From Gemmatimonadota bacterium (GTDB taxonomy: Bacteria > Gemmatimonadota > Gemmatimonadetes > Gemmatimonadales > Gemmatimonadaceae): DNA of 64,000 nucleotides. Below are positions 35,088 through 43,663 of this stretch, in pieces. Location: NCBI GenBank assembly GCA_028287305.1, contig JAQBPX010000037.1, forward strand, positions 42,727-106,726. The letters are read 5' to 3'. The translations under genes were made by a program, and so were the position numbers. The first letter of the stretch is position 1. Every line of letters begins with the position of its first letter. Under the pieces are notes generated by a model. The model had not been told where the DNA came from. It was given only the letters and a program-made list of their open reading frames with translations, and did not search any database.

Positions 35088-36398
35088 ATGAAGAGCCGAT
35101 TCTTCTTCGTGCTGGTGTCGGGCATCGCGGTGCTCCTGCTCGTGGCGATCACGCTGAGCAACCTGCTCGCGCGCACGCCGATGGAGACGGACAGCCTCGC
35201 GCTCCGCATCGGCATCTCCGTCACGCTCACGTTCCTGATCCTGCTGCTCATCCGCTACTTCGTCCTCCTCTGGCTGGGCTACCTCCAGCACATCGAGGCG
35301 AAGATCACGGAAGACCGCGAGGACTTCGTGCCGCCAGTGACGCTCCTGATCCCCGCCTACAACGAGGGCGTGGTGATCCAGAGCGCGATTCGCAGCCTGC
35401 TGGAGCTGGACTATCCATCGTACGAGATCCTCGTGATCGACGACGGCTCCAGCGACGACACCTACGCCCGCGCCGCCGAGCTCGAGGGGCGCTACGGCGG
35501 CGCCGTGGTGCGCGTGATCAGCAAGGCGAACGGCGGCAAGGCGCGCGCGCTGAACACCGGCATCTCGCTCGCCCGCTCCAGCTTCATCGTCTGCATGGAT
35601 GGTGATGCGCGGCTCGATCGCGGGAGCATTCGTGCGGCCATGCGACACTTCGCGGACGCACGCGTGGGCGCGGTGGCGGGCAACGTGAAGGTGGTCAACC
35701 GCGTGAACCTCTGGACGCGGCTGCAGGCGCTCGAGTACATCGAGGGGCTCAACATGGCACGCCGGGCCCAGGGCTTCGTGCGCGCGGTGAACATCATCCC
35801 CGGCCCGATCGGCGTCTTCCGGCGCGAGGTGCTGGCCGAGGTCGGTGGCTACAGCACCGACACCTTCGCCGAGGATGCGGACCTCACGCTCAAGGTGCTC
35901 ACGGCGGGCTGGCAGATCGTGTACGAGGAGCGCGCAGTTGCGCGCACCGAGGCGCCCGAGAACCTGCTCGACCTGATCAAGCAGCGCTACCGCTGGACGC
36001 GCGGCATCCTGCAGGCGCTGCGCAAGCGCGCCGGCTGGCTGGTGGTGCCGCTCGGTGGCGTGGCGGTGTGGATCTCGATGCTCTCGATGCTCTTCGAGGC
36101 GATCATCTGGCCCGTGATGAACGTGCTCGGCAACCTGGTCTTCGCCATGGCCGCCATCTCGAGCGGGGCTGCGCAGTTCGTGATCTACTGGTGGATCCTG
36201 CTCACCCTGCTCGACGTGGCCGCCGCGCTGCACACCGTGGCCATGGAGGAGGAGGACCTGGGCCTCGTCCCGTACGCCGTGGTCTATCGCTTCTTCTTCG
36301 TGGTCCTCATCGACGTGGCCAAGCTCTTCGCCACCGTCGAGGAGGCGTTCAACGTCAAGATGACGTGGGGCAAGCTCGAACGTGCCGGCCGAATCTAG
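35088..36398 (+). CDS. Processive family 2 glycosyltransferase (PgaC/BcsA-like)
   Basis: A 436-residue membrane glycosyltransferase. Two N-terminal membrane helices precede the GT-A domain, which has LLIPAYNEG, the first Asp in VIDDGSSDDTY, DXD-like CMDGDARLD, the catalytic Asp in FAEDADLTLK, and QRYRW, the QxxRW motif of processive enzymes such as PgaC, hyaluronan and cellulose synthases. Three to four C-terminal helices follow. The enzyme probably builds and extrudes an extracellular beta-linked polymer; a downstream deacetylase suggests an N-acetylhexosamine polymer, which is inference. Confidence 0.92.
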   Translation: MKSRFFFVLVSGIAVLLLVAITLSNLLARTPMETDSLALRIGISVTLTFLILLLIRYFVLLWLGYLQHIEAKITEDREDFVPPVTLLIPAYNEGVVIQSAIRSLLELDYPSYEILVIDDGSSDDTYARAAELEGRYGGAVVRVISKANGGKARALNTGISLARSSFIVCMDGDARLDRGSIRAAMRHFADARVGAVAGNVKVVNRVNLWTRLQALEYIEGLNMARRAQGFVRAVNIIPGPIGVFRREVLAEVGGYSTDTFAEDADLTLKVLTAGWQIVYEERAVARTEAPENLLDLIKQRYRWTRGILQALRKRAGWLVVPLGGVAVWISMLSMLFEAIIWPVMNVLGNLVFAMAAISSGAAQFVIYWWILLTLLDVAAALHTVAMEEEDLGLVPYAVVYRFFFVVLIDVAKLFATVEEAFNVKMTWGKLERAGRI

Positions 36399-36428
36399 CG
36401 CGACCTGAATCAACCCTGGTGAATCGTC

Positions 36429-36614
36429 ATGTCCATCAACGCACTGCTCTCGACCGTCATCCTCGTCTCGTTCATCGTGACCATCGTGCTCGCCATCGGG
36501 AGCTACATGGCGTACAAGGTGCGCGAGCGAAAGCGGCCCGCACGCGACCTGGTGGACCCGAGCGGCGAGCCGGTGTACTTCGAGCGCTTCTTCCCGAAGC
36601 GCGCCGAGGGATGA
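36429..36614 (+). CDS. Small single-pass membrane protein of the EPS operon
   Basis: A 61-residue protein with one transmembrane helix (TVILVSFIVTIVLAIGSYMA), followed by a basic KVRERKRPARD stretch and a short tail with EPVYFERFFPK. It overlaps the deacetylase start by 4 bp. Its position matches that of PgaD-like accessory subunits, but it is shorter and unrelated in sequence as far as I can see. A role in synthase assembly is inference. Confidence 0.75.
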   Translation: MSINALLSTVILVSFIVTIVLAIGSYMAYKVRERKRPARDLVDPSGEPVYFERFFPKRAEG

Positions 36615-38461
36615 GGGACATGTTGCCGCGCGCGCGCCGGGGAGCGATCCTCGGTCCCCTGCTCTTCGTGCTCGCCGTGGTGGGCGGCTCGGTGCTCCTG
36701 CTGCGCTGGCAGCAGCGGGAGCACGAGGCCGCGCAGCCGGCGCGCTTCGCGGGCAGCCGCACGGCAACGCAACTGGTGTCGCGGCTCCGGGAGACGAAGC
36801 TCGACCAGCCCATTCGCGTGGACATCCTCCGCGACAGCGCGAGCAATGCGTGGTACGGCGGCCCCGCCACCCTCGACAGCATCACCGAAGGATGGATGCA
36901 GGCGCTCTCGCAGGTCGGCGCGGTACCGAGGGTGGTCACGCCGGCGCAGGCACTGGCCGATCATGACGCGGCGGTGCTCGTGGTGCCTGCCACCCCCTGC
37001 CTGGGGGCGGTGGCACGCCATGCGATCGAGGAGCGCGGCACCCGTCACCAGGGGTTGCTGCTCACCTGGATGACCGGCGTTCGCGATGGAGGATGCAAGG
37101 GGGTGGGCTACGGCCTGGTGACGGCGGCGGCCACCGCCTCACGCGTGGACACCCTACATCCGCGGCACGCCAGCTACGTCACCGTCCTGGGCGATGATCC
37201 GCTCGCCACCGACATCCCGCCCGGCGCGCGCCTGGAGCTCAACCTCTTTGGCCCGGTGGCCGTGCGGTCGCCGCTTCGCTCGGCGTACTTCAGCGACTTC
37301 ACGCTCAACCCCGACCCGAACGCATCGCCGTACCTCGATGGTGCGGTGGCTCGCGGCGTAGTGGGCGGTGCGCGCGCGGTGTTCTGGGGCTTCGACATCA
37401 ACCGGGTGGTCCGGCAGCCCTGGAGCCAGTCGATACTGCTGCGGCTCGTGCGCAACTCGATCGCGTGGGCGGCCGACATTCCCGTGGTGGGCATCGAGCC
37501 GTGGCCAGGCGACCATCGCGCGGCCGCGGTGATCGCGCAGGACGTCGAGGACGAATTCGCCAATGCCCGGTACGCGGTGGATACGCTGCAGGCAGCGGGC
37601 GTGCGGGGCACGTACTACCTGGTATCCGCACTGGCGCTGCGGAACAGGGATCTCGTGGCGGCGATGGCGAAGCAGGGGGAGGTGGGGTCGCACACCCCGC
37701 GTCACCAGCTGCTCGGCGGCACCACGCGCGAGTCGCAGCAGGCGGCGCTCGACCGCACGCAGCGCGACCTGGCGTCGCTCCTCGGCAAGCCCGTCGCCGG
37801 GCTGCGGCCACCCGAGGAGCAGTACGACAAGCTCACCCTCAGCGCGTGGCAGCAGGCGGGCGGCAGCTACCTGTTCGGCGCGAACAACGCGCGCGTGGCC
37901 GCGCCCGAGATCGTGGAAGTGGACGGCAGGGAGTTCGTGCTCCTCGGCCGCATGACCAACGACGACTTCATCTCGGTGCACCGGGCGGGCAACACCGACC
38001 CGAAGGCGCTGGCGCGCGAGTACCTCGCGAGCCTCGAGAAGGTCAAGGCGCTCGGTGGCCTCTATGTGTTGAGCTACCACTCGCAGATGCTGTCGCGTCC
38101 GGAGCTGGTGCCGGCGCTGGGCATCATCGCGCGGCACATCGCCGCTGACTCCACGCTCTGGACCACGACCGCCGGGGAGGTCGCCGACTGGTGGCTGCGT
38201 CGCAGCAGGGTGAAGGTGGACGCGCAGAAGGAGCCCGATGGCTCGGTGCGGATCGTCGCGAGCAACGGCGGCACGAAGCCGCTGGAAGATGCGGTGCTTC
38301 GCATCGTGCTCGATGGCGGGCCGGCATCCGCGGCGAGCGGCGCGACGCTCCTGGCGCCGGATGAACTGGCGACGCGACTGCTGCTCACCACGCTGGCGCC
38401 CGGGGAGAGCCGCACGATTCACGTCACCCCCACGCGGGGAGGCTCGCATGCGACGCGTTGA
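36611..38461 (+). CDS. Polysaccharide deacetylase family membrane-anchored protein
   Basis: A 616-residue protein with an N-terminal anchor (ILGPLLFVLAVVGGSVLLLR). Residues about 50-300 form an alpha/beta region resembling a class I amidotransferase-like fold without an obvious active site. The NodB deacetylase domain follows: QDVEDEF holds the metal/catalytic Asp pair, GSHTPRHQ is the HxxxH metal motif, and LRPPEEQYD is motif 3. A beta-rich C-terminal region follows. The likely role is periplasmic or surface N-deacetylation of the nascent polymer, as PgaB does. ATG 36611 overlaps the small-protein stop; the longer frame upstream overlaps the glycosyltransferase and is spurious. Confidence 0.85.
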   Translation: MRDMLPRARRGAILGPLLFVLAVVGGSVLLLRWQQREHEAAQPARFAGSRTATQLVSRLRETKLDQPIRVDILRDSASNAWYGGPATLDSITEGWMQALSQVGAVPRVVTPAQALADHDAAVLVVPATPCLGAVARHAIEERGTRHQGLLLTWMTGVRDGGCKGVGYGLVTAAATASRVDTLHPRHASYVTVLGDDPLATDIPPGARLELNLFGPVAVRSPLRSAYFSDFTLNPDPNASPYLDGAVARGVVGGARAVFWGFDINRVVRQPWSQSILLRLVRNSIAWAADIPVVGIEPWPGDHRAAAVIAQDVEDEFANARYAVDTLQAAGVRGTYYLVSALALRNRDLVAAMAKQGEVGSHTPRHQLLGGTTRESQQAALDRTQRDLASLLGKPVAGLRPPEEQYDKLTLSAWQQAGGSYLFGANNARVAAPEIVEVDGREFVLLGRMTNDDFISVHRAGNTDPKALAREYLASLEKVKALGGLYVLSYHSQMLSRPELVPALGIIARHIAADSTLWTTTAGEVADWWLRRSRVKVDAQKEPDGSVRIVASNGGTKPLEDAVLRIVLDGGPASAASGATLLAPDELATRLLLTTLAPGESRTIHVTPTRGGSHATR

Positions 38462-39680
38462 GATGGGAAGGCTCAAGCTGCTCGTTGCGGTGCTCCTGGG
38501 CATTGCTCCCATCGCCTGCCTCAGCCCCATGGACCCCGACAAGATCCCCCTCGCCTCCGTGCGAGTGGCCGTGGGCGAGAACGGGTTGAACACCGACACC
38601 ATCCAGGTTCGCGGCACCATGCGCGTGCAGGCGCGCGCCGTGGCGCGCGAGGGATTCGACGCAGGCGTCACGCAGTTCCGCTACGCCTCGTCGAACACGG
38701 CCGTGGCGACCATCGACTCGCTGGGCACCGTGCGGGGTGTGGCACCGGGCACCGTCACGATCACCGTGACGACCCCCTCGGGCGTCTCGGGCACCGCGAC
38801 CGTGGTCGTGGTGCCCACCACCATCGCCTACACGATTCCCGTGGGCGGCGTGCCGGGCGCGATCGCGTTCAGCCCCGACTACACGCGCAGCTACGTGACG
38901 GTGGGGCGCGACTCGCTGGTCATCCTCGACGCGCTCGCCTTCCTGCGCCTCGCGTCGCTGGACCTCGGACTTGCGACCGCGGGCGTCGCCTCCACCGGGC
39001 AGAACATCTACGTCACGCACCCCGACGACGACTCGGTGAGCATCGTGAGCGCCGCCACCAAGCAGCTCACCGGCCGCCTCGCGATTCCGGGCTCACCGCG
39101 CGGCATCGTCGCGCGCGGGTCCCGCGCGTGGGTCACGGCCACCGACGGGCAGCAGGTGATTGCCATCGACGATGACGGAAGCACCAGCGCAGTGGACGTC
39201 GAGGGCAAGCCGCGCGACATCTCCGTGAGCGGCGACGGCCGCCGCCTCTTCGTCACCACGCAGGTGGCGCAGGGTTGGAAGCTGCTCGTGCTCGACGCCG
39301 AAACCCTCGAGACGGCGGGCAGCGTGACCCTTCCCGGCGCGCCCGGTGACCTCGCCGCGAACGACGACGGCAGCACGGCCTACGTGACGCTGCCGCAAGC
39401 GTCGCGGCTGCAGGTGGTGAACGCCGACGCGAATGCCACGCTCACGCTCGGCGCCTCGCTCACGGGACCGGCGAATGCCGGTGGCGTCGCGCTTCGCTCG
39501 CTGGGAGTGCCCTCGCTGGTGCTCAGCGGCAGCGGCGCCATGGTGATCGACGCACAGCAGTTCATTGCGGGCGACCTCATCGCCGGCGCGGGGGGCGGTC
39601 GCGTGGCGATCCGTCCAGACGGGCTGTTCGCGTTCCTCGCGTCGCCGTCACTGCGCTCCATCCAGGTGATCGGGCTATGA
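38448..39680 (+). CDS. Lipoprotein with Big2 domain and YVTN-type beta-propeller
   Basis: A 410-residue exported protein. The signal ends LLGIAPIACLSPMD, a lipoprotein-type Cys. A Big2 Ig-like domain (about 30-125; FRYASSNTAVATIDSLGTVR) precedes a seven-bladed YVTN/NHL-like propeller (VGGVPGAIAFSPDYTRSYVT, GKPRDISVSGDGRRLFVTTQ, GAPGDLAANDDGSTAYVTLP). It starts at ATG 38448 with GGGGAGG upstream, overlapping the deacetylase end by 14 bp; ATG 38463 is an alternative. It may bind the polymer at the surface; no enzymatic motif is seen. Confidence 0.85.
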   Translation: MRRVEMGRLKLLVAVLLGIAPIACLSPMDPDKIPLASVRVAVGENGLNTDTIQVRGTMRVQARAVAREGFDAGVTQFRYASSNTAVATIDSLGTVRGVAPGTVTITVTTPSGVSGTATVVVVPTTIAYTIPVGGVPGAIAFSPDYTRSYVTVGRDSLVILDALAFLRLASLDLGLATAGVASTGQNIYVTHPDDDSVSIVSAATKQLTGRLAIPGSPRGIVARGSRAWVTATDGQQVIAIDDDGSTSAVDVEGKPRDISVSGDGRRLFVTTQVAQGWKLLVLDAETLETAGSVTLPGAPGDLAANDDGSTAYVTLPQASRLQVVNADANATLTLGASLTGPANAGGVALRSLGVPSLVLSGSGAMVIDAQQFIAGDLIAGAGGGRVAIRPDGLFAFLASPSLRSIQVIGL

Positions 39681-40621
39681 CGATCCGCACTCCGGTCATT
39701 GCCGCGCTTGCGGCGCTCGCGACGCTCGCGACGCTCGGCGCCTGCACGGCCACCAACATCGATGCGCCGAGCGCCACTGTGACGGCCGCGAGCAGCGCGA
39801 TCGTGTTCGCCTCGAATCGCGAGGACCGCAACTTCGAGATCTGGCGCGTGAACCCGGACGGCACCGGGCTCGTGCGGCTCACGCGCGACCTCGACTTCAA
39901 CGACATGGCGCCGGTGCTCTCGAGCGACGGGCGCTTCATCGCCTGGCAGCGTGAGGTCGCGTCGGCTGGCGGTGGCGTATCGTCGGTGGAGATCTGGGTG
40001 ATGAACGCCGACGGCACCGATCGTCACGCCGTCGTGCAGAACGGCGCATTCAACGAGTCTCCGAGCTTCCTCCCGAACAACGACGTGGTGTATGCGTCGG
40101 ATGCGGGGGGCAACTTCGACATCTATGTGACGAGCGCCGCCGGCGGCGGCACTCCGCGCAACCTGACGAACAGTCCGTTCGCCGACCAGTACCCGCGCGT
40201 GTCGCCGGACGGCTCGCGCATCGCCTTCCAGTCGAATCGAGACCTCAACTTCGAGGTCTACGTCATGAATGCCGATGGTTCGTCACCGCGCAACGTGACG
40301 CAGAGCGGCGAGGACGATCGCTTCCCCGCCTGGAGCCCGAACGGCACCACGCTCGTCTGGAGCCGATACCTCGGCAGCTTCGACCTCTGGACCGGCAACG
40401 CGGATGGCACCGGCGCGCACGAGCTCTATGCGTCGCCCTACAACGAGACGCAGCCGAGCGTGTCGGCCGACGGCACGCAGGTGGTGTTCGCGTCGAACCA
40501 GGCGCCGCCGTCCAGCCTCTTCGTGGTGCCGATGGCCGGTGGCGCGGCGAAGCTCGTGACCGGCGGGGCGACGTCGCCCGCCGGGAGCGACCTCACCCCG
40601 TGGTGGGGCGCAATTCACTGA
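39677..40621 (+). CDS. TolB-like (PD40) beta-propeller lipoprotein
   Basis: A 314-residue lipoprotein, signal ending TLATLGACTATN. It consists of WD40-like PD40 repeats, each with the pattern FASNRE-FEIWRVNPDGTG (for example FQSNRDLNFEVYVMNADGSS and FDLWTGNADGTGAHEL), giving about six blades. Similar to the TolB C-terminal propeller, but without the TolB N-terminal domain, so not TolB itself. The ATG overlaps the previous stop (ATGA), making it the last gene of the EPS operon. The role is unknown; it may recognise polymer or partner proteins. Confidence 0.85.
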   Translation: MTIRTPVIAALAALATLATLGACTATNIDAPSATVTAASSAIVFASNREDRNFEIWRVNPDGTGLVRLTRDLDFNDMAPVLSSDGRFIAWQREVASAGGGVSSVEIWVMNADGTDRHAVVQNGAFNESPSFLPNNDVVYASDAGGNFDIYVTSAAGGGTPRNLTNSPFADQYPRVSPDGSRIAFQSNRDLNFEVYVMNADGSSPRNVTQSGEDDRFPAWSPNGTTLVWSRYLGSFDLWTGNADGTGAHELYASPYNETQPSVSADGTQVVFASNQAPPSSLFVVPMAGGAAKLVTGGATSPAGSDLTPWWGAIH

Positions 40622-40931
40622 CGGCCCGCGCGGCCTCGCAGTAGGACTCGAGGTCACGCTCGGCGCACTGCAGCCAGTCGCCGGGAATGGGCGTGAGGCG
40701 ACGCTTCTCGCTGTCGCCCTGAAAGCAGAGCCAGCCCGTGGCGAAGCCCGTGGGCAGCACCGCGCGGCGGGCGTGCGCCAGCCGGCGATCCACGCCGGCG
40801 CGCCGGTCGTTCTGCACCACCGAGCGGCGCGCGCGGCGGCGATCGTCGGCGCGGCGCTCGGTGAGCTTGGGAGTGACGTCGTATGCCTGCCAGTTGCGGC
40901 CGCGAGAATCTCGAAAGCTGCGATGTGCCAT
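40593..40931 (-). CDS. Small conserved-looking protein of unknown function
   Basis: A 112-residue soluble protein. It opens with MAHRSFRDSRGRNWQAYDVT, is Arg-rich in the middle (RRADDRRRARRSV), and has GFATGWLCFQGDSEKRRLTP with two Trp and PGDWLQCAERDLESYC near the end. It has no signal, no membrane segment and no family I recognise. Its 3' end overlaps the 3' end of the PD40 lipoprotein gene by 29 bp (convergent). Residue composition is protein-like, so I consider it real. Confidence 0.65.
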   Translation of the reverse strand: MAHRSFRDSRGRNWQAYDVTPKLTERRADDRRRARRSVVQNDRRAGVDRRLAHARRAVLPTGFATGWLCFQGDSEKRRLTPIPGDWLQCAERDLESYCEAARAVSELRPTTG

Positions 40932-40948
40932 CCGCGCGGTCCCCCCGG

Positions 40949-40972
40949 TTGAAGTGTTGAAGTGTTGAAGTC
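40949..40972. repeat. Triple 8-bp direct repeat
   Basis: Three head-to-tail copies of TTGAAGTG, the last ending in C, at 40949, 40957 and 40965. They lie 18 bp upstream of the small-protein start. They could be a regulatory array or slippage product. Confidence 0.6.
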
Positions 40973-41161
40973 GTGCGGTCCTTCCCGATCCTTTCGCCTG
41001 AGCTCGCTATTTGAGAAACAATGCTCCGCTGTACCCCTCCACTAGGCGAAAAAAGTGCCACTGCGCGCAGGTGCCTCCTGGCGCCTTGCCGCAGCGAGCG
41101 CGGCGGCACGAGCGGTGCAACAGGAGGCGCCATTCGCCCGTCCGACTCCCGACCATAGATC

Positions 41162-41989
41162 ATGCGCACCTTCAAGCTCCTCCTGCTCGCCGTCGTCACG
41201 GCCCAGCTCGTCCCGGCCCCCGCCGCTGCGCAGGACAGCACGCGCGCGCCCGCCTTCAAGCTGTTCACCGGCGGCGACCTCGCCGCGCTCGGCCTCGGGC
41301 TGCTCGGCGCCGCGGCGCTCTCGCGCGCCGACCCGCACATCGCGCAGCGCGCGCAGGACTCGAGCTTCCAGCACAACTCGACGGTCAGCAACATCGCGAG
41401 TGCCTTCACCAAGGTGCAGGAGACGACGCTCACCATCGGCTCGCTGGCCGTCTGGGGCGTGTCGCGCGCCACCGGACACAAGACCGTGGCCGACATCGCC
41501 TTTCACTCGGCCGAGGCGGTGGTGATCGCGAGCGGCGCGAGCCAGATCGTGCGCGGGCCACTGGGTCGCGCGCGACCCAACGCCGCGAACTTCGAGGACC
41601 AGTACGACTTTCACTGGTTCAAGGGCTTCACGAACTTCAAGTATCGCGCGTTTCCGTCGATCCACACTTCATCGAGTTTCGCGGTGGCCACGGTGCTGGT
41701 GAGCGAGACGAAGCGCCGCCACCCGACGGCGACCTGGATCGTCGCGCCGATCGCCTACACGCTCGCAGCGGGACCGGGCCTGTCGCGCATCTACCTCGGC
41801 CAGCACTGGGCGAGCGACGTGTTCATGGGCGCGGTGTTCGGCACGATCGCGGGGCGGAAGGTGGTGCAGTACGGACACGAGCACCCCGACAACAAGGTCG
41901 ACAACTTCTTTCTCGGCAAGGGGAGAGGAGTTGCGTTCGACATGCTGCCATCGGGCGGAGTCGGGATTCGGTATTCGCGGGAGTTCTAG
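41162..41989 (+). CDS. PAP2 superfamily phosphatase, exported
   Basis: A 275-residue membrane or periplasmic phosphatase of the PAP2 (type 2 phosphatidic acid phosphatase) family. The signal peptide ends PAPAAAQDS. The three motifs are recognisable: RGPLGRARPN (motif 1-like, weaker), FPSIHTSSSFAVA (PSxH, catalytic His) and SRIYLGQHWASDVFMG (SRxxxxxHxxxD). Substrates in bacteria include undecaprenyl pyrophosphate and phosphatidic acid. It stands alone, with 230 bp of non-coding sequence upstream. Confidence 0.88.
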   Translation: MRTFKLLLLAVVTAQLVPAPAAAQDSTRAPAFKLFTGGDLAALGLGLLGAAALSRADPHIAQRAQDSSFQHNSTVSNIASAFTKVQETTLTIGSLAVWGVSRATGHKTVADIAFHSAEAVVIASGASQIVRGPLGRARPNAANFEDQYDFHWFKGFTNFKYRAFPSIHTSSSFAVATVLVSETKRRHPTATWIVAPIAYTLAAGPGLSRIYLGQHWASDVFMGAVFGTIAGRKVVQYGHEHPDNKVDNFFLGKGRGVAFDMLPSGGVGIRYSREF

Positions 41990-42019
41990 GAGAGCTGTAA
42001 TTCAGCGCGCAGCGGTTGT

Positions 42020-42372
42020 TGTAGTTGGCCACTCTACCGATCCTGCAGGTCTGTGGGTCTGTGGTCTGTGGCATGAGCACTGATAAGGAAGGCGGGCGCC
42101 TGCAGGCGCCCGCCTTTGTCATTGGGTTGATCGTTCACATGTTCGAGGGGCCTGGCAATGCACGGCGATACCGGGGGCTGGGTTGCCGGACGCCTGACGC
42201 CGGAAGCCTCGAGCACTGACAAGGAAGCGCTGCGCGCTTCGTCATTCGTTTTCAGTCAACATGTTCACCAATGACGAAGCGGCGGCCGCAGGCCGCCGCG
42301 TACCGTGTCATGTTTGAGCCACAGACCACAGACCACAGACCTGCAGTACCGGCAGGGCGGCCAACTGCTACA
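42020..42372. repeat. Nested inverted-repeat element 1
   Basis: The 378-bp gap between the PAP2 and aminotransferase genes (convergent 3' ends) holds no gene but a structured element. Outer arms (42020-42072 and 42318-42372) are ~53 bp and closely matching in inverted orientation; both contain CTGCAGGTCTGTGG and tandem GGTCTGTG. Inside are two direct ~60-70-bp units (42075-42144 and 42211-42266), each beginning GAGCACTGA and ending CATGTTC and each with its own hairpin. A perfect 24-bp palindrome lies at 42091-42114, and a further GC-rich hairpin around 42270-42312. The right arm includes the aminotransferase stop codon. Confidence 0.75.
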
Positions 42373-43663
42373 GCGGAGTCTTCGCTGCGCTCAGGATGTC
42401 AGCCTCCGTCAGCCTCCCCATCGCCCGCCCAAGCCTCCCCAACATCTTCTCCAGCGCCCCCACCGACACCGCCCCCACCGACAACCGGAACCACCCCTCA
42501 TCCGCGGTAAACCCGAACGCCCCGAATGGCACCCCCGCCATCCCCGCCTCGTGGAGCAGGTACCTCCGCACGTCCTCATCCGTCACGAGCTTGTCGCCCC
42601 CCGCCGTCGTCCGCCCGTGCAGGGCAAATCGCGCGGTGAGGTACATCGCCCCCTGCGGCGCCACGGCGCTCACCGGAAATCCCTCGCGACACAGCGCCTC
42701 GATCCCGCGATGCAGCAGCTCCAGCCGCAGCTGCACCTCGCGTCGCATCTCGTCGTGAAACGCATCGATGGCCGCGTCATCGCCCAGCAATGCAGTCGTC
42801 GCAACCTGCTCCGGCCGCGGCGCCCACGCGCCCACGTGCGTGAGCGTGTCGGCCATGGGCCCGATCAGGTCCGCGGGGCCGAGCGCCCAGCCCACGCGCA
42901 GCCCCGTCGCCGCGAACGCCTTCGAGATGCCGTCCACCGTCACCGTGTACGGCGCCATCGCGGGACGCAGCGCAACCGGGTGCACGTGCTTCGCCCCGCC
43001 GAAGGTCAGCATCCAGTACACCTGGTCGTACAGCAGGTAGAGCGGACGCTCCCCTTCCCCGCGCCGCGCATTCTCCTCGAGCACCAGGTCGCAGATCCCC
43101 GCCAGCTGCTCCTCGCCGAGCATCGTGCCGGCCGGATTCATCGGCGAGTTGAGCACCAGCAGCCGCGCGCCACGAACCGCCGCCTCCAGCTGCGCGCGCA
43201 CGGGCAGGAATCCGCTCTCCGGCGCGCATGGCACTTCGACCGGCACTCCACCCACCAGCTGCACGTAACAGTTGTTGTTCCAGCTCGGGAGTGGGTACAC
43301 CACGCGATCGCCAGGGTCCACGATCACCCGGTACGCGGCATAGATGATCGGGCGCGAGCCCGCCGATACCAGCACGCCATTCAACGGGACCGTGATACCT
43401 AGCCGTCTATGGGTGAAGTCCACGATCGCCTGCCGCAGCGCCGGCATCCCGTTCGGCGGCGGATAGTTCGTCTCGCCCGCGGCGACCGCCGCCGCAATCC
43501 CGCTCGACAGCAGCGCCGGCACGTGGAACTCGCCCTGCCCGAAGTCGCCCACCGTCAGGTTGCAGACCTCCTTCCCCTCCGCGACCAGCGCGCGCACCTC
43601 GGCGGCGATCGTGAGGATCTTCGAGTCGATCAGCCCCTGTGCAACCCGCGACGTGCGCGTCAC
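42368..43663 (-). CDS. Class I/II PLP-dependent aminotransferase
   Basis: A 431-residue fold-type I aminotransferase. The PLP-binding lysine sits in ISKAFAATGLRVGW; other family motifs are NYPPPNGMPALRQAI, the Asn in LVLNSPMNPAGTM, and the Asp-x-x-Tyr in LLYDQVYW. It begins at a GTG (43663) that overlaps the amidohydrolase stop (GTGA). Upstream frame is open but is antisense-like over the amidohydrolase. Amino-donor specificity cannot be assigned. Its stop codon lies inside repeat element 1. Confidence 0.9.
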   Translation of the reverse strand: MTRTSRVAQGLIDSKILTIAAEVRALVAEGKEVCNLTVGDFGQGEFHVPALLSSGIAAAVAAGETNYPPPNGMPALRQAIVDFTHRRLGITVPLNGVLVSAGSRPIIYAAYRVIVDPGDRVVYPLPSWNNNCYVQLVGGVPVEVPCAPESGFLPVRAQLEAAVRGARLLVLNSPMNPAGTMLGEEQLAGICDLVLEENARRGEGERPLYLLYDQVYWMLTFGGAKHVHPVALRPAMAPYTVTVDGISKAFAATGLRVGWALGPADLIGPMADTLTHVGAWAPRPEQVATTALLGDDAAIDAFHDEMRREVQLRLELLHRGIEALCREGFPVSAVAPQGAMYLTARFALHGRTTAGGDKLVTDEDVRRYLLHEAGMAGVPFGAFGFTADEGWFRLSVGAVSVGALEKMLGRLGRAMGRLTEADILSAAKTPL

